Of a stretch of DNA of 64,000 nt, positions 22,123 through 33,135 are shown piece after piece. Within the stretch, counting starts at the first letter, position 1; each line of letters starts with the position of its first letter. The DNA is taken from NCBI GenBank assembly GCA_022578965.1, contig MU400598.1, forward strand, positions 1 to 64,000, read 5' to 3'. This DNA comes from Xylaria sp. FL1777 (Eukaryota; Ascomycota; Sordariomycetes; Xylariales; Xylariaceae). The notes under the pieces are model-generated. The model was given only the letters and a program-made list of their open reading frames with translations. It was not told the DNA's origin and made no database searches. Both the position numbers and the translations under genes were made by a program.

Positions 22123-23657
22123 ATGTCCGGGGCCTCCCGTCGCACTCCCACCCTCGCCATCTTCCACCTACAGCCGTCTCATTCGTACAACAAGATGCCC
22201 GACTTGGATGTGTTACCGCCGAGGATGAGGTCCAAGAAGCTCAGCGCCCTCGTTATCCTCTCCTATGCCTTCGACTGGTTGATCATGGTCGTGGTTGGCC
22301 TCATCGGCTACTTCCTGGGCAATGTAACACCGAACAAAAGACCTTTCAGCTTGCTAGACGCCAACATCGCGTACGTTGATTGAATTGGGGTTGACCTTGG
22401 ACAGAAGACATGTCCGCCAATGCCGTCACTAACCAGGACCTGCGTAGCTTTCCCGTGACCGAACACGAGACCGTCACCTCGGCACTGCTCCTGACATTCA
22501 ACGCCGGTGTCCCCATCGTCGTCATCTTGGTCGTTGCCCTAGTCTTCGTCCCCGGCCGCACCGTGCCCGAGGGCACACCCTCGTCGCTGATCTGGAAGCG
22601 AAAGCTCTGGGAGCTCCATATGGGATGGCTGGGGCTAGCTCTTTCGTTGATAACCGCATGGATCATAACACAAGGGATGAAAAACTTGTTTGGCAAGCCA
22701 CGGCCTGATCTGCTGTCGCGTTGCATGCCCGATGTTGCCAACGTGGCGAAACACATTGTGGGATTCTCCAGTCCCCTCTTAGCGAGTGCCACGGGATCGA
22801 TGTATAATGGTCAGCTAGTCAGCGCCAGCATCTGCACGAATCCCGACACGGCCTTCCTCGACGACGGCTTCCGTAGCTATCCCTCAGGCCACTCCAGCTC
22901 CGCCGCTGCCGGCTTGATTTATCTATCCTTCTTCCTGGCCAGCAAGTTCGCCATCACTTTTCCCTTCGTGCCGCACGAGACTATCGCGCGTGACTCCAGT
23001 GCCGTCACCGCTTTCCCTTCACGCCTAAGCCGCCATAATGGAACCGCCGCCTCGCTATCGACCAATACGGCTTATCAAGGTATGCGCTCACGCTCTATCT
23101 CGGCAGTCGATGATGATGCATCCTCGCCGCTTGACCCGACCGTCGTGAAGCAGATTGGCATCCATAACACAACTGTCGCCGCCGTACGCCGCCAGGCAGC
23201 TTCACCCCCCGTGTATCTCCTTCTTCTCGCCGTCCTACCTTTCTTCCTAGCCGTATTCATCGCGAGCTCACGCTGGTTCGACTTCCGCCACCATGGATTT
23301 GACATACTTTTCGGCTTTCTAATCGGGACAATCGCCGCCTATTTCTCCTTCCGCTATTACCACATGCCCATTCGCGCTGGCGGTGGATGGGCCTGGGGTC
23401 CCCGCAGTCGGGACAAGGCTTTCTGGGCGGGTCTAGGGTCTTGGAGCTTCGCCTCGGACAAGCGGCACTGGCTCCGGGACGATGACGAGGAAGAGATGCA
23501 GCGTCTGCGCATGACCAGCCAAGACATCGAACTCGGAGGTCTGCGACAACGAGGGGCATCACCAGCCGTAAAAGCAGGGAATATCCATGTGCATCATGAT
23601 GACCACGACGGGAGCTCGCGGACAACGCTGGAGCCGCAAGAGAGTGAGCGCATCTGA
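22123..23657 (+). CDS. PAP2 lipid phosphate phosphatase
   Basis: The exons are 22123-22370 and 22448-23657, giving 485 residues if translation starts at 22123; an ATG at 22195 is equally plausible. The intron (GTACGT, CACTAAC branch, GCGTAG) yields the family segment NIAFPVTEHETV. All three PAP2 catalytic motifs are intact: KNLFGKPRP (K161, R168), PSGH (228-231, with the general-acid histidine H231) and SRWFDFRHHGFD (H364 nucleophile, D368). Several hydrophobic helices surround them. The enzyme should dephosphorylate diacylglycerol pyrophosphate, phosphatidate or related lipids, as yeast Dpp1 and Lpp1 do in vacuolar and Golgi membranes. The loop between motifs 2 and 3 is enlarged by about 75 polar residues, and the C-terminal tail is long and charged. 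Confidence 0.93.
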
Positions 23658-24663
23658 TTAACTATTTAGAGTGCGGATTTAATTACCCCCGTATCATATA
23701 CTTCTTTTAATGCAGGCGTTCTTTCTACTCATTCGACAATCATCGCACCAAACATCCTTTCCTCCACATGTACCATCAGGATTTATAAACAGTTCCAACC
23801 AGTGTTAAAAGCAGAGCAGAGTGATATTATGGAAAAGTCGAGCGAGGGAAACGGGAATGATGGGACACATGAACTAGATATGGCTCATACTAGGACAATA
23901 CACAAACTACTGCACCAGAGATAGGAATTGGAGAGATGTTTTGGGGGGGGGGGCTAGGAACACGCTATATAGGAAGGCGTTTAGGTCGGGGACATGACAT
24001 CAACAGCGAATGTGAGACAACACATCTATCTTCAATGTCGCCTCTAGCTTTGCGTAGTACATACAGAAAATATGAATCAATATGCACTCAATAGAAAATA
24101 GGTCCAGCGAGATACAAATAACAAGAGCACCATGTACCTAATTGATGGAACGTCAGCGGGGATCCTAAATTGCCCAATTTCCATTTGTTCTCCCAACTTA
24201 TATTGATCGTCTCGTAGTAATTGGTGCTCATAATCCCGGAACAGAGAGGCCGAGCGAAAAGTAATGTGATCTATTCCCCTATCCTAAGATAAATCCCATA
24301 GCAGAGCGATACGTGGAGTACGATTAAATCAATACGAGGGGGGAATCTTCGCCCAACGCCGTTTGTAACGCCGACCGACAACATGTAGTCTCAGAACACC
24401 AATACGTCTCTGTGTAGAAGGGGGTTTCGGTGGTCAAAAAACAAAAGTGTGTATATGTGTGACGTGGTGCTGTATCCCGCTTCAAACGCTGAGTCTTCTT
24501 CTTTCTTCCTTTTCCTTTCTCCTGTTGGTTCCGTCGTGAATTCATTCCCCTCCCCCTAGTCCTGCTCCGTCCCCTCCCAGACACTAGAAATGAACTTCCA
24601 AAGCCCACGCACTCTACAAATAAGGAATCGTCCGTAGCAGCGAGATCAGTCCAGTTCCATTGT
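23658..24663. other. Convergent intergenic region
   Basis: This holds the 3' flanks of the phosphatase and casein kinase genes. A run of 11 G occurs near 23943. No gene is visible. Confidence 0.5.
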
Positions 24664-25582
24664 TCAGCCGACGACGTGCATGGCATCGCCTTGAGCACCA
24701 TCGGCACCAAGCTCCTCGTCTTCGTCCTCTTCCTCGTCAAGGTCGTCTCCACCCATGTCCTCCTTGAAGCCGCTCTCGACCTCCAACTTCCGTAATCTCC
24801 TGAGCATGTCCGCGCGTTGGCTGTTCTGCCAGCGGATGAGCGTGGCAGATGCGTGCACCTTGAAGCCGTAGACGCGAGGAATGTAACGCTCGGCGCTCTT
24901 GGGTGGTACTAGGGCTGGGTAGACCTGGAACATGATGTTGTGGAACGAAGTACCAAAGTATGCGCCGTCGATGGCAGCATGGCGGGAGGACTTGGGGTTG
25001 TATACATCCTCGCAACGGACACAGTAGAGCTTGACAGGTTTCTGGTGGGGAGCATCGGTCTGGCCCATGGGCAACAGTGGATGGGACCGACAAAAGACCC
25101 TTGGACACTTGCCAAAGTCTGCTTTCTTGTATTTATCGAGCTGTGAGGCGAGGCAAGTTAGCGGCGGCAAGACGGGACAAAAGCTATGAGGGATGTCCAG
25201 TGACTACCATTTTGGCTAGGCCCCTCGTTGTGACGATGTAGCGGGCATGTATAAGACCATAGAGATGGCGGGCCGACTTCTCTATGGTCTCTCTCATGTC
25301 ATCGTCGCAGTCGAGATCGAACACGTCGGTGATCAGATCAAGAGCATACTGATAGTACTGGACTTCCGTGTTAAGGCCGGTCAAGTTAAAGCGATCAGTA
25401 AGGTAGTCCTCGTCAATTTCACAGAAGTACTCGTTGCCTCGAGACGAGATAAACTAGGGCGGAAAGGAGAGCGAGTCAGCACGGGACTATAGGACGAGGC
25501 AAGACCAGAAAAACAGACATACCCAATCTCGCCAGTAGCTAGTGTAGTCGCTGTCGGACTCTGAAGCAAACTCTTCCATCAT
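24664..25582 (-). CDS. ckb1: Casein kinase 2 regulatory subunit beta
   Basis: The exons on the minus strand are 25582-25523, 25453-25208 and 25140-24664, giving 260 residues. The product opens MMEEFASESDSDYTSYWRDW, with the acidic autophosphorylation region right at the start. It continues with ISSRGNEYFCEIDEDYL, the acidic groove LDCDDDMRETI, and the zinc ribbon CPRVFC...CVRC that drives dimerisation. GAYFGTSFHNIMFQVYP, the core of the dimer interface, follows. The C-terminal tail is acidic (DEEEDEDEE). Two beta subunits bridge two catalytic alpha subunits in the CK2 tetramer, a constitutive Ser/Thr kinase of nucleus and cytoplasm. Ascomycetes usually have two beta genes; I cannot tell which this is, so the number in the symbol is provisional. 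The second intron uses a weaker GTAGTC donor, but the join is required by the family sequence. Confidence 0.95.
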
Positions 25583-26221
25583 CGCGTGCCGTGCCTTCGC
25601 CTGTGTCCAAGGAAAGGCGAAAAGGGAAAAAAAAAAAAAGAAGAAGAGGGAGAGGGAGAGTGTGAGTGTCTGGTGTCTGGTATATCAGTTGTTGGGTGCC
25701 AGATATTATTAGTGTTGGGCGCTGGAGTGGCCCCGGGGTGACCACGGCGACAACAGCGACGACGAAGACGACGGCGACGGCGACGATGGCGGCGGCGGCG
25801 AGCAGACTGCTGTTGTATATATAGATGGGTGAACGGGTGGATAGACGGGTGGATGGATGGAGGAATGTATGGGCGGTGGTATTGGTGGTGGTGTTCCTGA
25901 CCCCGTCAAACGTACCGTGTACCTGCCTGGTGCGGTCGGGATACCGATACGTCGGGCGTCGGGAGGACGCGTACTGACACGGCGTAAGTACCTTGTCGCG
26001 GAGGGATGGGTAAGACACTGGTCGGTTGGTTGGTGGGGATGGGGGGATGGAAATGTGGTGGTAGGCAAGACAGCTCCGAGCCGCTGCGAAGTTGGAGGGG
26101 TTCAATTTCGGGGCTTGTGATGGATGGATGCATGGATGGATTGGGATCGATCAGTGGATTGCAAGCAGAATCTTTTGGTGGGGTTCCAATCTACCCTACA
26201 TATGTAGGTACCTAAGGTAGG
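25583..26221. other. Upstream region of casein kinase 2 beta
   Basis: It holds an A-run (25627-25639), GGCGAC and GGATGGAT microsatellites and, near its end, TATGTAGGTACCTAAGG. The overlapping open frames on both strands come from the simple repeats. Confidence 0.5.
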
Positions 26222-26223
26222 TA

Positions 26224-26533
26224 CGAAGGTTGGGGCCAGAAGTCTGAAATAGCCTGGACAATTCAATACAGTGCATTTTATTTACTGCTTACAGTAAAGT
26301 TTTCCTAATTAGGAAAAACCTTTAATTTTGTGCCAGACTGCCAGCAGCTTGGCAGGTTCTATTTTAGCTTAAGAACAGTCCGTCAAGTAGAAAATATACC
26401 AGAATCGGGCCGCTAACGGTCTGGCACAAAATTAAAGGTCTTTCCTAATTAGGAAATTTCTACTGTAAGCAGTAAGTAAAATGCACTGTATTCAATTGTC
26501 TAGGCTATTTCAGACTTCTGGCCCCAACCTTCG
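26224..26533. mobile_element. MITE with 115-bp terminal inverted repeats
   Basis: The two arms (26224-26338 and 26419-26533) are inverted copies of exactly 115 bases that align without gaps and differ at about 7 positions. They start CGAAGGTTGGGGCCAGAAGT. Each arm contains the near-perfect palindrome TTTCCTAATTAGGAAA. The 80-base centre is non-coding. TA lies on both sides (26222-26223 and 26534-26535), which fits the TA target duplication of Tc1/mariner/pogo-type elements. The element encodes nothing, so it must have been moved by a transposase from elsewhere. The high arm identity suggests a fairly recent origin. I saw no second copy in the window. Confidence 0.85.
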
Positions 26534-26535
26534 TA

Positions 26536-27412
26536 CCTATGTAGGTAAGTACCTCATGTACTTAGGGCATGCCCCTTCCCAATATAACATATATACATAC
26601 CTACATGTAGGTATGTAATCACCTGCACCCTGAGAGGTACTATCCATTATCCATGTACAAGTATTGACCGTGTCATGATAATGATGATGATGATGATGTC
26701 TCTTTGGAACAATGATACTGTCAATAGCAACGTTTTGGTCACAAGAAAACGGCTGGGTTGGGGGCAACTTGGAAAACAACAACTAAGAAACAAATAACAG
26801 GCTCTAACTACCGGTATATGGCATTGTTCTAGGAAAGTTAACGAAAGAATACCTACTCACTAGGGTTTTTCTGGACCTCCACTGTGCGTGTTCTACTATA
26901 CAAGCGTAATTGACCCACAAGATCCAGCTCGAGAGGTGGGAGCGTAGAAGGCTTGATCAGTATGAGAAATGTCTGCAGGAATCGCAGAATCCATACAACA
27001 GCTCCCAATCAGTATTTTGAAGTCGTCGACGTTATTGAAGGAGGAGGAGGAGGAGAAACCGTCGAGTTCAGGTATAATAAACGTCGACGGTAGTGTTGCT
27101 TGAAGCATCCCAGAACACCTTACGCTGAAGAGGTTTCTTTTAACTACATGGCCTTTCTCTCCTCCCTTGCCATTAATAATAGGTCTCCGGGGGCAAGTGG
27201 CATCACAAGCAAGGCCATATAGAAACCACATAGCAATAAAAACAAGATATGAGTTCCCTCTAACGAGGACAACTTTTTCTCCACAGTTATCAACAACTGC
27301 TGAGTGATTGGTATTGGTATCCTTAAAACATATTCTCTACGTGCCTTCATCCTGATGCAAACGACCCATCTACATACTCTTACACTCGAATGCTTCGTAT
27401 CGACCGGCCCGT
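26536..27412. other. Intergenic region downstream of RIC1
   Basis: It holds a motif cluster at 26538-26615 (ACCTACATGTAGGTA) and ATGATG repeats near 26680. The 111-residue open frame on the minus strand at 26896-27231 resembles nothing I know. Confidence 0.45.
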
Positions 27413-30400
27413 CTACTTTATTGATACCGGACTTGCTGTACCATGACTACTTTCGTCACTAGCCGACTGTATATCCGACCCGGTTTCCGAATTCTGTCGC
27501 CGTAGCCTTGAATGGCCATTACTCCTAAACGAAGGCACTTCTAGCTTTGTCATCGTTTCCGGGTTTCCCGACTCCTTCTTTACTTGCAGGTTGACCAGCT
27601 CCATTGCCTCGCAGAGTGTTTCTCCACTCTCATCCATCGCCGCTAAGAACCGCGCTAACTCCTTACAAAGCTCCCAGTCTTCTTCCCTAATAGCCCGGGA
27701 CAGTAGCCGGACGGATTGCTCTGACGCGGCTTCTAGTTCTTCGAAGGTGTGCAATATCAATAAATAGCCCCCCGCCGTCTTCAGTGAGCCCCGCTGTAGC
27801 GACTCTTCAAACAACTCCTGGGGAGGTGGCAAGTATGCAAAAAGGGTCCGCCACGACCTGACCTCGGTCTTTCTGGTGCATTGAACAACAATATCAAGGT
27901 ATTGCTTGAAGGAGGAGAGCAACGTTAAGACTCTCGGTAGAAGTGCTGCTTCTGGTGGCGGCGCCAAGTCGACCTCTTCGTCAAGAACATGATGCAAAAG
28001 CACCTCAAGCCCATGAGCAAAGTATTCTAGATCCTGGTATTGCCGAGCTAGAGTGAGAGCCGCGGTTGCGTCATTAGCCTTAAGATGAAATTGTAAGATA
28101 TCGGGCAGAAACAAATGAGTCTGAAGCGTTTGTTAGCAAGGAGATGCCTTTGTAGCTTTGTACCCGAAAGGCGTTTCTACTCACCCTAATGGAGAATCGG
28201 AAGAATGAGTAGTTTATGTCTCTGCGTTGGACAAGATCAGGCTCAACCCCCAGCACAATTCCCTTACCCAGCAGAATCGATAGGGGGTAAAAGTCGAGCG
28301 GAATCGAAACCGTTGGAGGCAGCTCTCTGTTAGAGTCGTTCGAAGCGGCATATAAAACGTTGTGTACCTCAGGCCACAGTTTCAACGCTTGACCTTCAAA
28401 TATCCATAACGAATTTCGCAAGCTGCCCTGGTCAGCGTCCCACGGAAAGTGATCGCTATTTCCATTAGGCATATAAACCGAGGACTGGTCTCTCATACTT
28501 GCGTAAAACTCTACACTATGTGATATGACACGCATATCGTATTTGAGTTGGCCGCCTTGGTTCACTGACGGTTGGAGAAGAACGAGTTTCCCATCAACCA
28601 AGAAGAGCACTGATGCGTAGGCAACGTCTTGAGAGGGGTCACCGTCCATCATCTGCTTTTCAGGTAAGATCCAGCTCAGCCCTCGAACTCGAGCCGGTGA
28701 CCGCACTATCCCGTTGAATGCGATCTGCCCAACCTGAATAGGTTGTATGGTGCCTGATACCGGCGCAAAAACGAAGTGATAAAGCAAATTTTCGTAGGTA
28801 TACACTAATAGAGAATCTTCCCCGGAAGGTGTGATTAGGACAATGGGTGCAGGCATCCGCTGCGTAAACATGACATTTGAGCTGTCTAAAGCAGCTTCCC
28901 GCGAATAGAGACGAAGTTCATGAGATCTATTGGCTTCAATCGCCGTCACGAGAATATGCTGATACCAGCACATCCCGCCCCGGACTTGGAACTCATTCTC
29001 CATGGCGCTGTCGGCAAACGTCTTCCAGCGGCCGCTGTTGACACTGTAATGTGCGAGGCCACGTCTTCCGGCGACAGCGACATACCTACCATCTGGAGAA
29101 ATAACAGTGCACCGAATCGGCCACTGATGAAGCAGATAATTGGACGGCACCCTCGTCGTGTGCCACAGAAAAGGTTCAGCAGAAATACTGGTTAGATCTG
29201 GGAGATCGTAGCCTCTATAAACCATGATACTGGATGAGCTTTGGAGCACTGTTCGAAAGAGGTTGGGCGGGCTGTAGCAACCTGTCACGGCACTCCGAGC
29301 CATCTCCAGTGACCAAATCACCTCGCTTTGTAGGCCGATAAGAAGCAGCTCACAAGCACCGCCAACCCAGCAGGCGTCGCTGATACCCATCAACCAGCCC
29401 TCTTCGTTGGTATGAGCGATAGAGGAGTCTGCATTGAAGCTGTTGGAAGCTGATCTACCGAATACACTCCATGTCGCCCAGCCCTTCTCATAGCCAGCGA
29501 ATAAACAATATCCGTCAGGAGAATAGCTCAGCGTAGTCAACCGACCCGATTTGCTTGGAGATACTGGTGCCTTGTGTGTGTGCGACGCAGGGATAGTCCC
29601 AGCATAATCTCGAGCAGAATACACATGGATGCTTCCATCAGCACAGCCCACCGCAATGAGCGAGAATCGAGCATTCACAACGGCTCGGATGGCATGATGG
29701 TCTGGACCCTGAGGAGTATGAAAACAATACCCTTTAAATAACTTCTTTGAATCTGTCTCGGAAGCCGGCTGGGGGAGTATGCGCTGGACGGCATACGCCT
29801 TGCCGTCGTTTGTAACCCAGGTAGAGAGATTCATGGGCCGATCATGCGTCATTTGCTGAATAGAGGCCTTCTTATCGAGCCAGCCCATTCGGCTGATGAT
29901 TTCGGTGCTTATCTGGCTGGATGCACCGTCTGGAGTCCACCGAATGCACTGGACGGTGGCAGGCTTCTTGGTAGCCACAAGCAAGTCGTCATCAAGAGCG
30001 AGAGCGTAGTTAATACCGGCATCTACTTTGATAACTCGGCGGAATCGAACACTGAGATCCCGGACGCCAGCGCCCTCACCAGGCCCCAACAGGATCTGGT
30101 CGGGGGCGCTGTTACCAGGACCGCCAAAATGGCTTTGCCGTCGCCTCTGTATATTTGTATGGTCGACAAAGTGCGGCTTGTACACTCTCGCTTCTGGGTC
30201 TGTGGCTAGAGAGTACGTGATCAGATAGTCTAAGCTCGTCTGCAATACAAATATAGCTGAGTCAGGTCTGATGAGGAGGTCTATGCTGGGGCCGTAGGTC
30301 CTCAGGGAAAGGGCGGATCGGACGACGATGGCAAGGACAACAGTGGGCTACGCATGGGGGCACCGAAGTCAGCGACCAGCAACAAGGAGTCGGGCGAAGG

Positions 30401-30850
30401 GTTTGGGTTGTCAGAAGGGGGACAGACCTTGGTCTGCCAGATTGTCATGGTGGATGCGGTGATGACGGCAAACAGGTGACCGGTCCGGGAGACCTTCAAG
30501 GCGACAATTGGCTCACCGGTCGGCACTACGGTGGGGTCGGAGGCCCCAAGGTAATGTATGCCGGGCTTTGCGGTCGTGAACTTGGAGGCGTCGTGCTCAA
30601 CGGACCTGATGTACGGAGTGGCAGGGGTGAGCGGAGCGGCATCTGGCTCCTCGGGATTCAGCTCCTCGTCTTTCGGCGTAGCGGACTCGGAGCCAGAGAG
30701 CGAAGCCGCATCGGCGAGGTTGTGCGGGTGGATGCCATGGGGGAGCCCATGGGGGAGGCCATCGTGAGAGACGACGAGGCTGTTGCCTCTGCCTGGAGAA
30801 TGGGCTGTGGTGGTCGCGTATATCCTTGGGGTCCCGATGGGCCAGTACAT
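27413..30850 (-). CDS. RIC1: RIC1, Ypt6/Rab6 exchange factor subunit
   Basis: The exons on the minus strand are 30850-30428, 30347-28185 and 28120-27413, giving 1097 residues; yeast Ric1 is of similar size. Both introns are in phase 0 and the joins give TIWQTKPTVVLAIVVRS and FSIRTHLFLPDILQFHL. The protein starts MYWPIGTPRIYA, the conserved opening, and interrupts the first WD-like blade with a low-complexity Ser/Pro/Glu insert. Beta-propeller repeats extend to about residue 500. The C-terminal RIC1 domain follows, with YFAHGLEVLLHHVLDEE and later LLILHTFEELEAASEQSVRLL. Ric1 with Rgp1 is the guanine nucleotide exchange factor for Ypt6 (Rab6) on the Golgi and supports endosome-to-Golgi retrieval. 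The tail after about residue 1040 is Ser-rich and disordered. Confidence 0.93.
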
Positions 30851-32889
30851 GACTACCCTTCAGGCCCGGGAGCCTGCATTCGAAGTTGGGTTTCTCAGCG
30901 ACGCCGGAGTCATGGACGAGATGGAAAGGGGTAAGCAAGCTCTTCTAGGTATACAGATTCTTGTGGTGGCAGATCAATTGATGTCCTGCTATAGTAGACA
31001 GCTCATTGATCACCAACCGTGATGCAGTGAGAAAGAAAGGTACCTAAGTAGGGAGGTTAGCGTATCTATGTATACCTATGTAGGTAGGTACCTACATAAG
31101 TGGATTGCAGCACGCAACTAATTAGGTCTAGCGCATTTATTAATTGTTAATGTACCGGTTTAGTTTCAGACAGAGCTTCCTTAATCAACCCCCTAGACGG
31201 AGGTAATTATTAGCTGTCTTCACAACTACAATAGCGTAAGCATACTAATTCGTTCGACAGGACCTAAGTCAAATCGCCAATCCACCAAGGCGCTTAAGGC
31301 TCGTGCAATAACCGTGGGGAACTCACGAGTCGATGACAGTAGCCGAAAGCGACCCGCTGCCGAAGAAGAAACAAGGTGGGGAATCTCGAGTGACACCGCA
31401 GCTGGCCTCTAAACTATGTAGATGAGTTTGAGCAATACATCCAGGCTTTGGTGGCCGATGAAAAGACAATCTTTGCCGAATCCAATAGAGTCTCTGATCT
31501 CGATAGTGAACCGCTAAAGAGGAAACACTAGACAATGTAGCCGATGAAGTGGCCGACGAATAGCTAAAAACCCAAGCCAAACATATAAATAAGATGATCG
31601 TTCAAGTAGAGAAGGGATGTAGACCAGTAGTACATATATCACTTCTCGATCGATTGTTTAACGTTGCTCTTACGACCACGGAGAGCTTAATGGAGAATTC
31701 AATTTTCACGAGACTCGTGCTCCGTTGGCTCGAGGCTAGTTTCTTGCTACACCCGCACGTCAGGTTTTTCAGAACTCTCGAGACCTTTCCGTTAAGCCGG
31801 GAAAGAGAGGGTATTTCGAATATGTTCTACCAGGCGGATGTTAATGTGCAAGACCTTGTGTACACAGGCATGTAGTTGAAGCTAGCTATAGGCGACTAGA
31901 GGTGACAGCTTGAAATATTGCCGTTCTTCCACAACCGTTGTAGCTTAGAATAAAGGAAGAAACCGAAGTACCCTGAAAGTTGTGGAATCCCAAATCCATG
32001 AGCATGAAAGCGGCTGTCCCGCTATTCGTGATTATATACTACAAACAAACAGATGCCCTCAGGTCAGCTCTCCTACGAGCCCCGAGTCAGGGGTTCAGCT
32101 TGCTGGATTTTGGCAGCGCTATACTTCCTAATTCGGATTCCCAGCATAGTCTTCCTCATTATATAGCTTGCTCTCAGGCGCGGGCCAAGAAAGGACGTGA
32201 GCTGCGCTCTTGTAGACCATCATATCTACTTTACCATGAACATGTTTTTGATCGAATATAATGGTATGTTCAAGCAGCTCACGCTTAGGGCTAAAGGAAA
32301 CTCTTTGGCAGACGAACAATGAGCCATCGTAGTAAGAGCAAGGTTGAAGACGACGTCGGGAGGAATGCGGCGATGAGCAAGGAAAAAATATGTACCTACA
32401 GAGGGTTCTAAGGGTATACATATGTACGCAGATACCTAAGTACTAGGTAGGTACATAAGCGGGGCCCAGGCTAAAAGCGGCACTGCTCAGGTGAAAGTCC
32501 CATTGTAATTCAGTGAAACCTACCTAGACTCCGTACTCCGTACTCAACTATACAGGCGCAGTCCGACTAAAAGGCATACGATAATAATTCAAGGTGCGTA
32601 TATATACCTAAGTCATCTAGGGTGATAGATACATGTATATGTACAAGTATATATATCCATGATGTAAGTCCTACACCCAATGTCTGTGTCAATGTCCCTT
32701 CATTCAGATTGTTTAGCTAATCCTAGCAGGACGCAAAAAGCAAAAAGCAAAAACTGAAGGCATATGTAGAAGGCCCCGTAGAAGGTAGAAGGGCACCCTA
32801 CCTACCTAGATAGGTACTGCTGCTAACTAAGTACCACCTACCTATACTGGGATCACCAGATTACCAGATTACCAGATCACCAGATCCAA
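30851..32889. other. Gene-free region between RIC1 and the gap
   Basis: Motif clusters occur at 31040-31095 and 32395-32455 and around 32795-32845. At 31418-31530 one plus-strand frame reads LNYVDEFEQYIQALVADEKT and stops after about 40 residues, with stops before it. It may be a decayed coding relic. Tandem ACCAGATT/ACCAGATC units precede the gap. Confidence 0.4.
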
Positions 32890-32986
32890 NNNNNNNNNNN
32901 NNNNNNNNNNNNNNNNNNNNNNNNNNNNNNNNNNNNNNNNNNNNNNNNNNNNNNNNNNNNNNNNNNNNNNNNNNNNNNNNNNNNNN
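32890..32986. other. Assembly gap (97 N)
   Basis: A run of N interrupts the sequence between ACCAGAT-type repeats on the left and an ACAACAAC tandem array on the right. The true length is unknown. Confidence 0.99.
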
Positions 32987-33088
32987 ACAACAACACAACA
33001 ACACAACAACACAACAACACAACAACACAACAACACAACAACACAACAACACAACAACACAACAACACAACAACACAACAACACAACA
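32987..33088 (+). repeat. 8-bp minisatellite ACAACAAC
   Basis: About 12-13 perfect copies of ACAACAAC run up to the gap edge and end 48 bases before the TEX1 start. CAG-rich sequence follows. The array lies in the probable 5' leader of TEX1. Confidence 0.95.
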
Positions 33089-33135
33089 ATAGCAGCAGAG
33101 AGCAGCAGCAGCAACAGCGTTGGCAATACGAGAGA

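Noticed and set aside
32987..33088. Telomere-like tandem array
   Set aside because: The unit ACAACAAC is unlike the TTAGGG repeat of filamentous fungi, and unique genes lie on both sides.
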